The notes below the pieces were generated by a model. It was not told where the DNA came from. It saw only the letters and a list, made by a program, of their open reading frames with translations, and did not search any database. Below, piece after piece: positions 9,268 to 18,474 of a stretch of DNA of 64,000 nucleotides. How positions within the stretch are numbered: the stretch's first letter is position 1; each line of letters starts with the position of its first letter. A program made the translations under genes and the position numbers. Source of the DNA: Pseudomonas violetae (GTDB lineage Bacteria > Pseudomonadota > Gammaproteobacteria > Pseudomonadales > Pseudomonadaceae); NCBI RefSeq assembly GCF_023072615.1, contig NZ_JAKNRW010000003.1, positions 1 through 64,000 of the forward strand. The letters are read 5' to 3'.

Positions 9268-9822
9268 ATGAAAACCTGGCGTGTCGTTGTGATCGCCTTG
9301 TCATTCCTGTTGCTCAGTGGCTGCCTGGTGTCCTTCAAGGAGCCACTGCCCCAGAGTGATCCCGCGCCCAAGGGGCTGCTGGGCAAATGGACCAGCACCA
9401 ATGCCTGGGGCGAACCCATGAACCTGGAGCTGACGCGCATCGGCAAGAATCGTTACCAGGCGGTCAGCTACTTCAAGGCCAGGCCCAAGGCGCGTGAAGC
9501 CTATCCTTTTATCGTGTCGCGCCACGGTGATCGCTGGTACCTGTCGGCGAAGGTGCCGGCACAATTTGGCGGACACTTCATCATCGCCGGTTTCGAGCTC
9601 AACGAGCAGCGCGAACTGGTGGTCTACAACCTCGACCTTGAACAGATAAACCAGGCCTTGGAGCAGAAAACCCTCAGCGGCCAGGGCTTCCAGACGGATG
9701 ATGGCGATGGCGTGCTGATCAACAACAGCATGCCCGATGTATTCGCCTACCTGGACGATCCGGCTAATTCCGACGTATTTGTCGAGGCCGTGCGTTATCA
9801 GCGCCTGGCCAAAGCCAACTAA
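9268..9822 (+). CDS. Predicted lipoprotein of unknown function
   Basis: 184 aa. A signal peptide ends in a lipobox LLSGC with the lipidated cysteine at C19. The mature part begins VSFKEPLPQSDPAPKG, then has a compact, mostly beta-like body (GKWTSTNAWGEPMNLELTRIG), and ends near YLDDPANSDVFVEAVRYQRL. Residues after the cysteine are not Asp, so outer-membrane sorting is expected. I do not recognise a named family. It lies 34 bp before the DUF1704 gene, probably in one transcript. A small lipoprotein in this place is also present in other Pseudomonas (from memory). Confidence 0.8.
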   Translation: MKTWRVVVIALSFLLLSGCLVSFKEPLPQSDPAPKGLLGKWTSTNAWGEPMNLELTRIGKNRYQAVSYFKARPKAREAYPFIVSRHGDRWYLSAKVPAQFGGHFIIAGFELNEQRELVVYNLDLEQINQALEQKTLSGQGFQTDDGDGVLINNSMPDVFAYLDDPANSDVFVEAVRYQRLAKAN

Positions 9823-9856
9823 CCCAGCACTAACGGTTTTACTACAGGAGTTTCGG

Positions 9857-11134
9857 GTGGACGATTACCAGCAGACGATACGCATTTTGTCCGATCGCAT
9901 TGTGCTGGCACAGACACCGATTCGTGTCCTCGACGCGGTGAAGTGGGACGAAGGCATCCGCAAGGGTTTCCTCAAGGCCAAGGGCAAGGAAATGCCGGCG
10001 GTAGACCGTGATTACTACCTCAATCGGCCGCTGTCTTTCGACTCCAGCAAAGTGAAACTGGAATTCCAGAACATCGAACGCGACATCACCCGCCAACTTG
10101 GCCAGTTCAACCCGGTCGGCCAGATCATGCGGCGCATGTGCAAGGAATACCGGATGGTGGTGCGCATGCTGGAAGCGCGCGGCACCGAGGATTTCGGGTT
10201 GATCTCCCAGGAACTCTACGGCGCAGCGTCCGATGCTTTTCACGCCGGCGACCCGACCTTGTCCGACCTTGGCTTGATGCTGTCGGATTACCTGAACAAC
10301 ATCGATGGCCGTGGCGATCTCAAGGATGAGCCGAAAATCCTTACCGCCAAGGACGCCGTGAACCTGCTGCAAACCCGCCTGAGCAAGGTGTTTGGCGAGG
10401 CCGAGGAAACCATCCGGGTGTTTGAGTCCGATGGCATCGTCGCGGACGCTGCAGCCGGGGCGGATTACATTAAGATCCGCACCGATGCGATGTTCAACGA
10501 GCGCGACGTGCGCGCGCTGGAAGTCCATGAAGGGCTGGTGCATGTCGGCACTACCCTCAATGGCCTGAACCAGCCGATCTGCACCTTCCTCTCCAAGGGG
10601 CCGCCGTCATCGACCGTGACCCAGGAAGGCCTGGCGATTCTCATGGAGATCATCACCTTCGCCTCCTACCCGAGTCGCCTGCGCAAGCTGACCAATCGCA
10701 CTCGGGCCATCCACATGGTGGAGGAGGGTGCCGACTTCCTGCAGATATTTGAGTTTTTCCGCGAGCAGGGCTTCGAAATGGCCGAAAGTTACGGCAACGC
10801 CAGCCGGGTTTTCCGGGGCTCGGTGCCGACCGGCCTGCCATTTACCAAAGACTTGTCCTATCTCAAGGGCTTTATCATGGTTTACAACTACATTCAGTTG
10901 GCCGTGCGTAAAGGCAAGCTTGAGCAAGTACCGTTGCTGTTCTGCGGCAAGACAACCCTGGAAGACATGCGTACTTTGCGCCAACTGGTAGATGAAGGGC
11001 TGGTGGTGCCGCCCAAATATTTGCCGGAGCAGTTCCGCGACATGAACGCGTTGTCCGCCTGGATGTGCTTCTCCAACTTCCTCAATCACTTGAGCCTGGA
11101 CCGGATCGAAGCGGATTATTCCAATATCCTGTGA
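9857..11134 (+). CDS. DUF1704 / QEGLA-motif protein, putative zinc metallopeptidase
   Basis: 425 aa. Start chosen at GTG 9857 because CAGGAG lies 6 bp upstream; the frame stays open farther back only through the preceding gene. The sequence has the family-naming QEGLA motif (Q256-A260) and, 27-32 residues before it, H224-E225-x3-H229 (HEGLVHVGTTLNG). This fits an HExxxH zinc site with E257 as a third ligand. Databases usually call it 'flavohemoglobin expression-modulating QEGLA motif protein' or DUF1704. The eukaryotic DUF1704 proteins (MATCAP) were shown to be tyrosine carboxypeptidases acting on tubulin. The bacterial substrate is unknown. It follows the lipoprotein gene closely. Confidence 0.85.
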   Translation: MDDYQQTIRILSDRIVLAQTPIRVLDAVKWDEGIRKGFLKAKGKEMPAVDRDYYLNRPLSFDSSKVKLEFQNIERDITRQLGQFNPVGQIMRRMCKEYRMVVRMLEARGTEDFGLISQELYGAASDAFHAGDPTLSDLGLMLSDYLNNIDGRGDLKDEPKILTAKDAVNLLQTRLSKVFGEAEETIRVFESDGIVADAAAGADYIKIRTDAMFNERDVRALEVHEGLVHVGTTLNGLNQPICTFLSKGPPSSTVTQEGLAILMEIITFASYPSRLRKLTNRTRAIHMVEEGADFLQIFEFFREQGFEMAESYGNASRVFRGSVPTGLPFTKDLSYLKGFIMVYNYIQLAVRKGKLEQVPLLFCGKTTLEDMRTLRQLVDEGLVVPPKYLPEQFRDMNALSAWMCFSNFLNHLSLDRIEADYSNIL

Positions 11135-11152
11135 CCGAAGACGGGTAATTTC

Positions 11153-11246
11153 CCTGTGGGAGCGGGCTTGCCCGCGATTGCGGTTCAACATTCAACATCA
11201 CCGTTGTTTGCCACTCCGCCATCGCGGGCAAGCCCGCTCCCACAGG
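11153..11246. repeat. REP pair (inverted, REPIN)
   Basis: CCTGTGGGAGCGGGCTTGCC at the left and its reverse complement at the right end, separated by about 55 bp of spacer. The end arms (about 25 bp, to CGCGAT) are perfect. It fills the gap after the DUF1704 gene and could also terminate it. Confidence 0.9.
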
Positions 11247-11292
11247 TAATACACGATTGTGTTCCAACCTATTACCAGCGGGGCTTCAACGG

Positions 11293-12207
11293 ATGAGAAT
11301 CCTCGGCATCATCTGCCTTCTCCTGACCTTGAGCGGTTGCAGTTCACTGCTCTTCTATCCTGAGCCGGGCCAGCTGTTCACCCCGGAAAAAGCCAAGCTC
11401 GAATACCGTGAAGTCACCCTGGTCACGGCCGATGGCCTCAAGCTGAATGCTTGGTGGCTTCCGGCGAAGCAGGGCGTCGCGGTCAAGGGCACAGTGCTGC
11501 ACCTGCACGGCAACGGCGGTAACCTGCCTATGCACTTGGGTGGTAGCTGGTGGTTGCCGCAAGAGGGTTACCAGGTGTTGCTGGTGGACTATCGCGGGTA
11601 TGGCTTGTCCGAAGGCGAACCTAGCCTGCCAGCGATCTACCAGGATATCGACGCCGCCTTCGAGTGGCTCGACCAGGCGCCCGAGGCCCAGGGTAAACCG
11701 TTGATCCTTCTAGGACAGAGCCTCGGTGGTTCGATGGCCGTGCATTACCTGGTCCAGCACCCGGAGCGCCAGAAGCAATTCAAGGCGCTTGTCCTCGACG
11801 GTGTACCGGCCAGTTACCGCAGCGTCGGGCAATTTGCCCTGAGCACTTCCTGGCTGACCTGGCCCTTGCAGGTGCCTTTGTCCTGGCTGGTGCCGGACGG
11901 CGACAGCGCGATCAACTCCATGGCGCAGCTTGATGGCGTGCCCAAATTGATCTACCACAGCATCGACGATCCGATCGTGCCTCTTTCCAACGGCATCCGT
12001 CTGTATCAAGCTGCGCCGCCACCGCGGGTGCTGCAGCTGACCCGCGGTGGTCACGTGCAGACCTTTGCCGACCCGGTTTGGCGCAAGGTCATGCTGCGCT
12101 ACCTCGATGATCCGCAACACTTCGACGGCCTGCGCCGCCTGGGTGAAATCCCGAACTACCCGGCACCCCCGAATTCTGAAGATGAACCACCAGAGAGTCC
12201 GCAATGA
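11293..12207 (+). CDS. Alpha/beta-hydrolase lipoprotein
   Basis: 304 aa from the ATG at 11293. The signal peptide ends in lipobox LTLSGC (C16). Hydrolase elements: oxyanion region HLHGNGGN, nucleophile elbow GQSLGGS with S143, acid region HSIDDPIVP and the final histidine in RGGHVQTF. The fold resembles the DUF/BAAT-type serine hydrolases related to human ABHD13 and yeast Bem46. The substrate is not known. It would be anchored in the outer membrane or periplasm. The last codons overlap the start of the small membrane protein at 12204 (ATGA), so the two are made together. Confidence 0.88.
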   Translation: MRILGIICLLLTLSGCSSLLFYPEPGQLFTPEKAKLEYREVTLVTADGLKLNAWWLPAKQGVAVKGTVLHLHGNGGNLPMHLGGSWWLPQEGYQVLLVDYRGYGLSEGEPSLPAIYQDIDAAFEWLDQAPEAQGKPLILLGQSLGGSMAVHYLVQHPERQKQFKALVLDGVPASYRSVGQFALSTSWLTWPLQVPLSWLVPDGDSAINSMAQLDGVPKLIYHSIDDPIVPLSNGIRLYQAAPPPRVLQLTRGGHVQTFADPVWRKVMLRYLDDPQHFDGLRRLGEIPNYPAPPNSEDEPPESPQ

Positions 12208-12533
12208 GTGAAGAACGTAACGCCATCCCGCTGATCATCACCGGTATCTGCAGCATCCTCGGCACCGTCGCCGCCCTGTGGTGGTACGGCTACCTGCACT
12301 TCGCCAAACCCGAAGACGCGCTACTGCTGAGCGAATTCACCATGCTCAAGACCGTGCCCGGCGAAGACTACAAGATCTCCCTGCAGCCCGCCGCGCAAGT
12401 GGCCCAGTGCATCGATGGTGTGCTGGTCATGTTCGACACCGAGCAGAAAGGCCTGACGGGTGTGCTGGTGGATAACAAGAAGAAGGCGGTGCGCTGCGTG
12501 GGGCAGGAAACTGCGCAGAAGCTGGAACCTTAG
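12204..12533 (+). CDS. Small single-pass membrane protein of unknown function
   Basis: 109 aa. One membrane segment at ~8-28 (IPLIITGICSILGTVAALWWYGYL) after a short charged N-terminus, then a soluble ~75-residue domain with two cysteines (VAQCIDGV and VRCVGQE) that could form a disulfide if it faces the periplasm. It overlaps the hydrolase-lipoprotein stop by 4 bases, which implies translational coupling and a shared job. No family recognised. Confidence 0.8.
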   Translation: MSEERNAIPLIITGICSILGTVAALWWYGYLHFAKPEDALLLSEFTMLKTVPGEDYKISLQPAAQVAQCIDGVLVMFDTEQKGLTGVLVDNKKKAVRCVGQETAQKLEP

Positions 12534-12552
12534 CCTTCTGGGGACCGACTTG

Positions 12553-12584
12553 GCTTCGTCGCGAGCAAGCTTTGTGCCCACAGG
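12553..12584. repeat. Single degenerate REP unit
   Basis: GCTTCGTCGCGAGCAAGCTT then a broken TGTGCCCACAGG end: the right half of a REP element, without partner. Confidence 0.5.
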
Positions 12585-12620
12585 TTCTCGGCAGTTCGCG
12601 ATGTGTCTGCCCCTGTAGAT

Positions 12621-12650
12621 AGCTGCCGAAGGCTGCGATCTTTCGATCGT
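12621..12650. repeat. Second repeat family, single unit (AGCTGCCGAAGGCTGCGATC)
   Basis: The same 20-mer core recurs as an inverted pair after tcdA (39173-39248), so this is a copy of a second, different REP family. It is followed by the short palindrome CGATCTTTCGATCG. Confidence 0.65.
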
Positions 12651-12655
12651 CAACA

Positions 12656-12690
12656 AAAAGCCCCGCCTGATCAGATCAGGCGGGGCTTTT
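12656..12690. terminator. Bidirectional rho-independent terminator
   Basis: Perfect 17-bp arms (AAAAGCCCCGCCTGATC at 12656-12672 and its complement at 12674-12690) around a single central base. The A-run and T-run on the two sides let it work for the plus-strand hydrolase operon and for the convergent lptF gene. Confidence 0.95.
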
Positions 12691-12707
12691 GTGTTATTGC
12701 GTGACGT

Positions 12708-13496
12708 TTAGTTCGAGCTGACGGCCGAGCGCGGGATGACCGGCTGGTTATCATTGGAAATGGTCACTTCAACACGACGGTTCATGGCACGACCTGAAGC
12801 GCTGCCATTCTCGGCAACCGGGTATTCCTTGCCATAACCCTGGGCAACAACGCGCGCTGGATCAACGCCCATTTTCACCAAGGCGGTGCGGACCGATCCG
12901 GCGCGGCGCTCGGACAGCGACTGGTTGTACGACGCGGTACCGGTGCTGTCGGTGTAGCCTTCGACGATCACTTTACGGTCCGGGTTTTCCTGAAGGAACT
13001 GCGCCAGCTTGTTGATGTTCACCAGGCCGCTGGATTTTAGGTCGGCACGGTCGGTTGCGAACAGCACATCACCGAAGGTCACCAGCGTACCGCGATCGGT
13101 CTGCTTGGCGTTCAGGCTGCTCTGCAGTTGCTTGATCTGCGCGTCACGGGCATCCAAGCGAGCTTGGGCACGTTGGGCTGCGGCGTTCTTCAGATTGGCT
13201 TCAGCGGTGCGCAGGGCGATGGTCTGCTTGGCCACTTCGACTCGCTGGTTGGTCAGGTAAGCCAACTGATCGACTTTCGACGTGTCTTCTTTGTTCAGGT
13301 AGGCCTTTTCAGCCTTGTCCAGGTAGTCACTGGCTTCCTTGGTTTCCAGCGCCGCAACTTTGCTGGCCTGCGGGTTGGTCTGCAGGCCGGTGTAGTTGGT
13401 GCGGGCGTTTTCCAGGTTCGTGTTAGGTGGAGTGGAACAGGCAGCCAGTGCAACGCTTGCGGCCAGAAGAGCGGGGATCATCAATTGTTTACGCAT
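12708..13496 (-). CDS. lptF: OmpA-family outer-membrane lipoprotein (LptF-like)
   Basis: 262 aa. Signal peptide with lipobox ALAAC (C20), then a DUF4398-like helical region (~30-145, rich in AKA/AEK heptads and ARLDARDAQI), then a C-terminal OmpA peptidoglycan-binding domain (~145-250) with VIVEGYTDSTGTASYN and the LSERRAGSV motif. It matches P. aeruginosa LptF (PA3692, from memory), an AlgU-dependent lipoprotein tied to envelope integrity and survival under stress. It lies 55 bp after the DUF4398 lipoprotein gene on the same strand, with AAGGACGAC as ribosome-binding site, and ends at a strong terminator. Confidence 0.9.
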   Translation of the reverse strand: MRKQLMIPALLAASVALAACSTPPNTNLENARTNYTGLQTNPQASKVAALETKEASDYLDKAEKAYLNKEDTSKVDQLAYLTNQRVEVAKQTIALRTAEANLKNAAAQRAQARLDARDAQIKQLQSSLNAKQTDRGTLVTFGDVLFATDRADLKSSGLVNINKLAQFLQENPDRKVIVEGYTDSTGTASYNQSLSERRAGSVRTALVKMGVDPARVVAQGYGKEYPVAENGSASGRAMNRRVEVTISNDNQPVIPRSAVSSN

Positions 13497-13551
13497 AATA
13501 AGTCGTCCTTTCTATCGATTAGAGCTTCAGGTCTGGGGTCTGGATGCGCGC

Positions 13552-13965
13552 TTACTGCACGGTGCGCTGGCTTTCCTGACGCAGTTCCTGAACACCTTTC
13601 TGAGAGTCTTTGACTGCCTGTTCGGCTTTCATTGCCTGGGCTTTGCGCTCTGCTACGCGGGCGTCCCATTCGGCTTGTTCAGCCAGAACCTTCGCTTCGT
13701 CGTACTTCTTGTCGTGCATGGCCAGTTCGGCTTGCTTGAGTTTGTCCTGAGCCGACTTCATTTCCACGGCGGCGAATTCGGTACCGCCAGCGCTGACGGC
13801 GCTATTGACGGCCGACTCAGTCACGGCGAATTGCTCGGTCGGCGGGTTACCGGCACAACCGGCCAGAACGAAGCTGGTGCCGATTGCCAGTGCAGCCATT
13901 TTCAGACCGCGCAGGTGGGTGGACGGGGATTTGGCGATGCTGGTCTTCATGGTCTTCAACTCCAT
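13552..13965 (-). CDS. DUF4398 lipoprotein, upstream partner of lptF
   Basis: 137 aa. Start set at the ATG at 13965, which has AGGAG 9 bases before it; a second ATG lies five codons on, and the frame is open further upstream. A long signal segment ends in lipobox VLAGC (C37). The mature part is an alpha-helical coiled coil (KSAQDKLKQAELAMHDKKYDEAKVLAEQAEWDARVAERKAQ) similar to the helical part of the next gene product, LptF. It therefore looks like a stand-alone version of the LptF N-terminal domain. The shared promoter upstream suggests they are co-regulated by envelope stress. Confidence 0.87.
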   Translation of the reverse strand: MELKTMKTSIAKSPSTHLRGLKMAALAIGTSFVLAGCAGNPPTEQFAVTESAVNSAVSAGGTEFAAVEMKSAQDKLKQAELAMHDKKYDEAKVLAEQAEWDARVAERKAQAMKAEQAVKDSQKGVQELRQESQRTVQ

Positions 13966-14069
13966 TGGAAATACTCCTGAAAAACTTTGAAAATCCATCC
14001 TGGGCATGGAGCCGTACCATCGATGTTTGCAGGCGTTTTTAAACGGCCGTCCCAGGCGTGGTTACTGGG

Positions 14070-14097
14070 TACGACCTGAGGCTTTTTTCAAAAGTTC
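14070..14097 (-). promoter_or_regulatory. Probable AlgU (sigma-22) promoter of the DUF4398-lptF operon
   Basis: On the minus strand GAACTT (14092-14097) is followed after 17 bases by TCGTA (14070-14074). The consensus from published AlgU promoters is GAACTT-N16/17-TCtgA/TCcaA: the -35 is perfect, the -10 is partial. It lies 105 bp before the chosen start codon. AlgU control of lptF is known in P. aeruginosa. Confidence 0.6.
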
Positions 14098-14129
14098 AGA
14101 AGAGATGGCCATTCGCCTGAAAAAATAAC

Positions 14130-14143
14130 TGACCGATCGGTCA
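14130..14143. promoter_or_regulatory. Perfect 14-bp palindrome TGACCGATCGGTCA, possible operator
   Basis: Each half is TGACCGA and the whole is self-complementary with no gap. It lies 33 bp upstream of the probable AlgU -35 on the side where an activator or repressor would bind. The size and ACCGNNCGGT core fit TetR-family operators, but the cognate regulator is not identified. Confidence 0.45.
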
Positions 14144-14238
14144 TGGGTTCAGCGGAGGAACTTTTGCGGGTGAACGGGTGTATTCACAGGCTTTATGAGC
14201 CTCAAAAATAAGCTGATGGTGAAGTCAGGAGGGGGCTA

Positions 14239-14328
14239 ATGTGGGCGTGAGCCTGGTCGCGATGCGATGGGCCAGACACATAAGTTTTGAATGTGCGGAC
14301 GCCTTCGCGAGCAGGCTCACGCCCATAG
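14239..14328. repeat. Inverted repeat, third REP-like family (GTGGGCGTGAGCCTG)
   Basis: ATGTGGGCGTGAGCCTGGTCGC at the left and GCGAGCAGGCTCACGCCCAT at the right form nearly complementary arms around ~45 bp. The core GGGCGTGAGCC differs from the usual GGGAGCGGGCTTG core elsewhere in the window. It lies between the two minus-strand genes at 13965 and 14345. Confidence 0.75.
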
Positions 14329-14344
14329 GTTCGCAGCCGGTAAA

Positions 14345-14689
14345 TCAATGCTTTGGCTTATCGCCACCGCTCGCCAGATCATGCAAATGACGCCGTGACA
14401 GCGCCAGAAATCGTGGGGTCGCGCCAACGTCTTCGTACAATGGGTCGCCTTCTTCATCGGTCGCCACGACGGTTGATCCTTTCACATACGGGAAGCTTTT
14501 CTCCAGCTCCTCCAGCGCGGCGCCGATCAGCTCTCCGAGCAGTTCTTCGGGTTGGCGTTTGGGGTACATTTCGGTGATTGCCGCCAGCCTGGCGGCAGCT
14601 TCCATGTCCAGATGAATCTTGTAGCCGGTGTCGGTCAGGCGACCTTTGGCATTTTCTTCCCAATGCTGGGCGAGCTCGCGAATTTTCAT
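14345..14689 (-). CDS. Conserved small protein (often annotated pilin assembly protein)
   Basis: 114 aa from the ATG at 14689 (GAGG 6 bp upstream; longer in-frame starts lack one). The protein is soluble and mostly helical: MKIRELAQHWEENAKG, then DMEAAARLAAITEMYPKR, then LIGAALEELEKSFPYV and a basic C-terminus. In Pseudomonas it is a conserved neighbour of ppc and is sometimes named 'pilin assembly protein' or 'type 1 pili tip component' by transfer. Nothing visible here supports a role in pili. The helical middle resembles small ribbon-helix-helix-like proteins, but this is a guess. Confidence 0.75.
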   Translation of the reverse strand: MKIRELAQHWEENAKGRLTDTGYKIHLDMEAAARLAAITEMYPKRQPEELLGELIGAALEELEKSFPYVKGSTVVATDEEGDPLYEDVGATPRFLALSRRHLHDLASGGDKPKH

Positions 14690-14890
14690 GACAACCTCAT
14701 TGCGCGCCTGCTCGTGGCAGGCCTGAGAATATCCGCCAGTGAGCGGCGGCAAGCCGTTGTACGGCTTACTCTTCAGACTAGCCTCAACCCCAAAGGTTTA
14801 CAGTCCCTTCGTCGTCTGCTTGTAAGAAACGGTCTGGAGCGGCACTCTTGAGTTTCTTGGCCGCCCGGATTTTTTGCTGGAGAACTGCTG

Positions 14891-17521
14891 ATGACCGATA
14901 TTGATGCACGCTTGCGCGAGGATGTTCACCTGTTGGGTGAGCTGTTGGGCAACACCATTCGCGAGCAGTATGGCGATGGCTTTCTCGACAAGATCGAGCA
15001 GATTCGCAAGGGGGCAAAGGCCGACCGTCGTGGTTCGATGGACGCCGAACTGAGCGCCAGCCTCAACCAGTTGAGCGAAGACGAACTGCTTCCGGTTGCG
15101 CGGGCGTTCAACCAGTTTCTCAACCTGGCCAATATCGCCGAGCAATATCAGCTGATTCACCGGCGCGACGAATCCCAGCCTGCACCTTTTGAAACCCGGG
15201 TATTACCGGAGTTGCTGGCGCGGTTGCGTGCCGAAGGCCATGGCGCCGAAGCCTTGGCGCGACAGTTGGGGCGGCTGGAGATCGAGCTGGTGCTGACGGC
15301 GCACCCGACTGAGGTGGCACGCCGCACCCTGATCCAGAAATACGACGCTATTGCTGCGCTACTGGCCGACCAGGATCATCGCGACCTGACCAGCGCCGAG
15401 CGCGAACATATCCAGGTCAAATTGCAGCGCTTGATCGCTGAAGCCTGGCACACCGAGGAAATCCGGCGCACGCGCCCGACTCCGGTGGACGAAGCGAAAT
15501 GGGGTTTTGCGGTCATAGAGCATTCGCTGTGGCAAGCCATTCCGAACTATTTGCGCAAGGCCGACAAGGCCCTGCACGACGCCACCGGCCTGCACCTTGC
15601 ACTGGAAGCTGCGCCGATTCGCTTTGCCTCCTGGATGGGCGGCGATCGTGACGGCAACCCGAATGTCACGGCGGCGGTCACCCGAGAAGTGCTGCTGCTG
15701 GCGCGCTGGATGGCGGCGGACCTATACGTTCGCGACATCGATCAATTGGCAGCGCAGCTGTCGATGCAGCAGGCCAGCGATGCGCTCAAGGCCAAGGCGG
15801 GCGACAGTGCCGAACCCTATCGCGCGGTGCTCAAGCAACTGCGTGAACGCCTGCGCGCGACGCGCAATTGGGCGCATGCATCCCTGACAACCAGCACCCC
15901 GACAACGGCTGATGTGCTGCAGGACAATCGTGACCTGCTGGATCCGCTGCAGCTGTGTTATCAGTCGCTGCACGAGTGCGGCATGGGCGTGATCGCCGAT
16001 GGACCGCTGCTCGATTGCCTGCGCCGTGCGGTGACGTTCGGGTTGTTCCTGGTGCGCCTGGATGTGCGTCAGGATTCCTCGCGGCATTCGTCGGCTATGA
16101 CCGAAATCACTGATTACCTGGGCCTTGGGCGCTACGAAGACTGGAGTGAGGAAGAGCGCATCGACTTCCTGATGCGCGAGCTGAACAACCGCCGGCCACT
16201 GCTTCCGGCATATTTCAAACCGTCAGCAGACACCGCCGAAGTGCTGGCCACCTGCCGGGAGATCGCCGCGGCGCCGGGCGCTTCGCTGGGCTCTTATGTG
16301 ATCTCCATGGCCGGTGCCGCCTCGGACGTGCTGGCCGTGCAACTGCTGCTCAAGGAGGCCGGAGTGTTGCGGCCGATGCGGGTGGTGCCCCTGTTTGAGA
16401 CCCTCACCGACCTGGATAACGCCGGCCCGGTGATCGAAAAACTGTTGCTTCTGCCAGGCTATCGTTCTCGTCTGCAAGGCCCGCAGGAAGTGATGATCGG
16501 CTACTCCGACTCGGCCAAGGACGCCGGCACCACGGCGGCGGCCTGGGCGCAGTACCGAGCGCAGGAACGCCTGGTCGACATCTGCCGCGAGCAGCAAGTG
16601 GAGCTGCTGTTGTTCCATGGTCGCGGTGGTACCGTTGGGCGTGGCGGCGGTCCTGCTCACGCAGCGATTCTGTCGCAGCCGCCGGGTTCCGTAGCAGGGC
16701 GGTTCCGCACCACCGAACAGGGGGAAATGATTCGTTTCAAATTCGGCCTGCCGGACATCGCAGAACAGAACCTCAACCTCTATCTGGCGGCGGTACTGGA
16801 GGCGACGCTGTTGCCACCGCCGCCTCCGGAGCCGGCCTGGCGCGATCTGATGGACGAACTGGCGGACGATGGGGTCAAAGCCTATCGCGCAGTTGTGCGG
16901 GAGAATCCGCAATTCGTCGAGTATTTCCGCCAGTCCACCCCCGAGCAGGAGCTCGGTCGCTTACCGTTGGGCAGTCGCCCGGCCAAGCGGCGCGCTGGTG
17001 GCATCGAAAGCCTGCGGGCGATTCCGTGGATCTTCGGCTGGACCCAGACCCGCCTTATGTTGCCTGCCTGGCTCGGTTGGGAAGCGGCATTGAGCAAGGC
17101 CCTGGAGCGTGGCGAAGGTGAGTTGCTGGGGCAGATGCGCGAGCAGTGGCCGTTCTTCCGCACGCGCATCGATATGCTGGAAATGGTCCTGGCCAAGGCG
17201 GACGCGGATATCGCCCGCTCTTACGACGAGCGTCTGGTGGAACCGGATCTGCTGCCATTGGGCGCGCATTTACGCGACCTATTGTCGCAGGCCTGCGCTG
17301 TGGTCCTGGGGTTGACCGGGCAGTCCCAACTGCTGGCGCATAGCCCGGCCACCCTCGAATTCATCCGCTTGCGCAACACTTACCTCGACCCGCTTCATCT
17401 ATTGCAGGCGGAGTTACTGGCGCGCTCACGACAGCAGCCAGTGACTCAAGGCAGCCCGGTAGAACAGGCGCTGCTGGTGTCTGTGGCGGGGATCGCCGCC
17501 GGTTTGCGTAACACCGGCTAA
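14891..17521 (+). CDS. ppc: Phosphoenolpyruvate carboxylase
   Basis: 876 aa, the usual bacterial length (E. coli 883). Carboxylates PEP to oxaloacetate with bicarbonate, refilling the TCA cycle. Catalytic H138 lies in [12 protein letters not shown]; the second signature is [16 protein letters not shown]; the C-terminus has the AGLRNTG-type ending. The start ATG 14891 follows GCTGGAGAAC. It is single-gene, with 137-bp spacing from the tail of the divergent small gene and 287 bp before adk. Confidence 0.97.
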   Translation: MTDIDARLREDVHLLGELLGNTIREQYGDGFLDKIEQIRKGAKADRRGSMDAELSASLNQLSEDELLPVARAFNQFLNLANIAEQYQLIHRRDESQPAPFETRVLPELLARLRAEGHGAEALARQLGRLEIELVLTAHPTEVARRTLIQKYDAIAALLADQDHRDLTSAEREHIQVKLQRLIAEAWHTEEIRRTRPTPVDEAKWGFAVIEHSLWQAIPNYLRKADKALHDATGLHLALEAAPIRFASWMGGDRDGNPNVTAAVTREVLLLARWMAADLYVRDIDQLAAQLSMQQASDALKAKAGDSAEPYRAVLKQLRERLRATRNWAHASLTTSTPTTADVLQDNRDLLDPLQLCYQSLHECGMGVIADGPLLDCLRRAVTFGLFLVRLDVRQDSSRHSSAMTEITDYLGLGRYEDWSEEERIDFLMRELNNRRPLLPAYFKPSADTAEVLATCREIAAAPGASLGSYVISMAGAASDVLAVQLLLKEAGVLRPMRVVPLFETLTDLDNAGPVIEKLLLLPGYRSRLQGPQEVMIGYSDSAKDAGTTAAAWAQYRAQERLVDICREQQVELLLFHGRGGTVGRGGGPAHAAILSQPPGSVAGRFRTTEQGEMIRFKFGLPDIAEQNLNLYLAAVLEATLLPPPPPEPAWRDLMDELADDGVKAYRAVVRENPQFVEYFRQSTPEQELGRLPLGSRPAKRRAGGIESLRAIPWIFGWTQTRLMLPAWLGWEAALSKALERGEGELLGQMREQWPFFRTRIDMLEMVLAKADADIARSYDERLVEPDLLPLGAHLRDLLSQACAVVLGLTGQSQLLAHSPATLEFIRLRNTYLDPLHLLQAELLARSRQQPVTQGSPVEQALLVSVAGIAAGLRNTG

Positions 17522-17542
17522 CATTTTTGCGATGGCGTCCGG

Positions 17543-17640
17543 CACCTGCGGCAGGTGGCGGATGCCTGCCGGCGAGTCGTGGGAAAGTTTGGTCAGGCGA
17601 CAGTTAGTGATGGGGTTGCGACTTGGGGCACCCCGTCGCA
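17543..17640. other. Hairpins in the ppc-adk intergenic region
   Basis: The 287-bp gap from 17522 to 17808 has no gene. It holds a small hairpin CACCTG/CAGGTG with 3-base loop (17543-17557) and a stronger one, TGCGAC-TT-GGGG / CCCC-GTCGCA (17617-17640). Neither is followed by a U-run, so they are not plain terminators. They may be part of an adk leader or a small RNA. Confidence 0.4.
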
Positions 17641-17790
17641 AAGTCACGCAAGGCGCGGGTTTCTCCGACTTTCGGCGGCTTGTGTGGGCAGGAACTGCTG
17701 TGTATCTTGATCAGCCTTTGGCCGTTTGGGCGGTCACGACCCTATTTTTGAGATTGGCCCCATGAGGCGAATCTGACGTTATCCATATAA

Positions 17791-18459
<669 letters not shown>

Positions 18460-18474
18460 TATTCGCTTGATCTT

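Noticed and set aside
9737..9856. Upstream start for the DUF1704 gene
   Set aside because: The extension would overlap the lipoprotein gene and has no family homology; GTG 9857 has a good ribosome-binding site.
17600..17680. Resemblance to a cyclic di-GMP (GEMM) riboswitch, from GTCGCAAAG and CACGCA near ppc-adk
   Set aside because: The conserved pieces are in the wrong order and the GAAA tetraloop/receptor layout is not found; adk and ppc are not typical targets.
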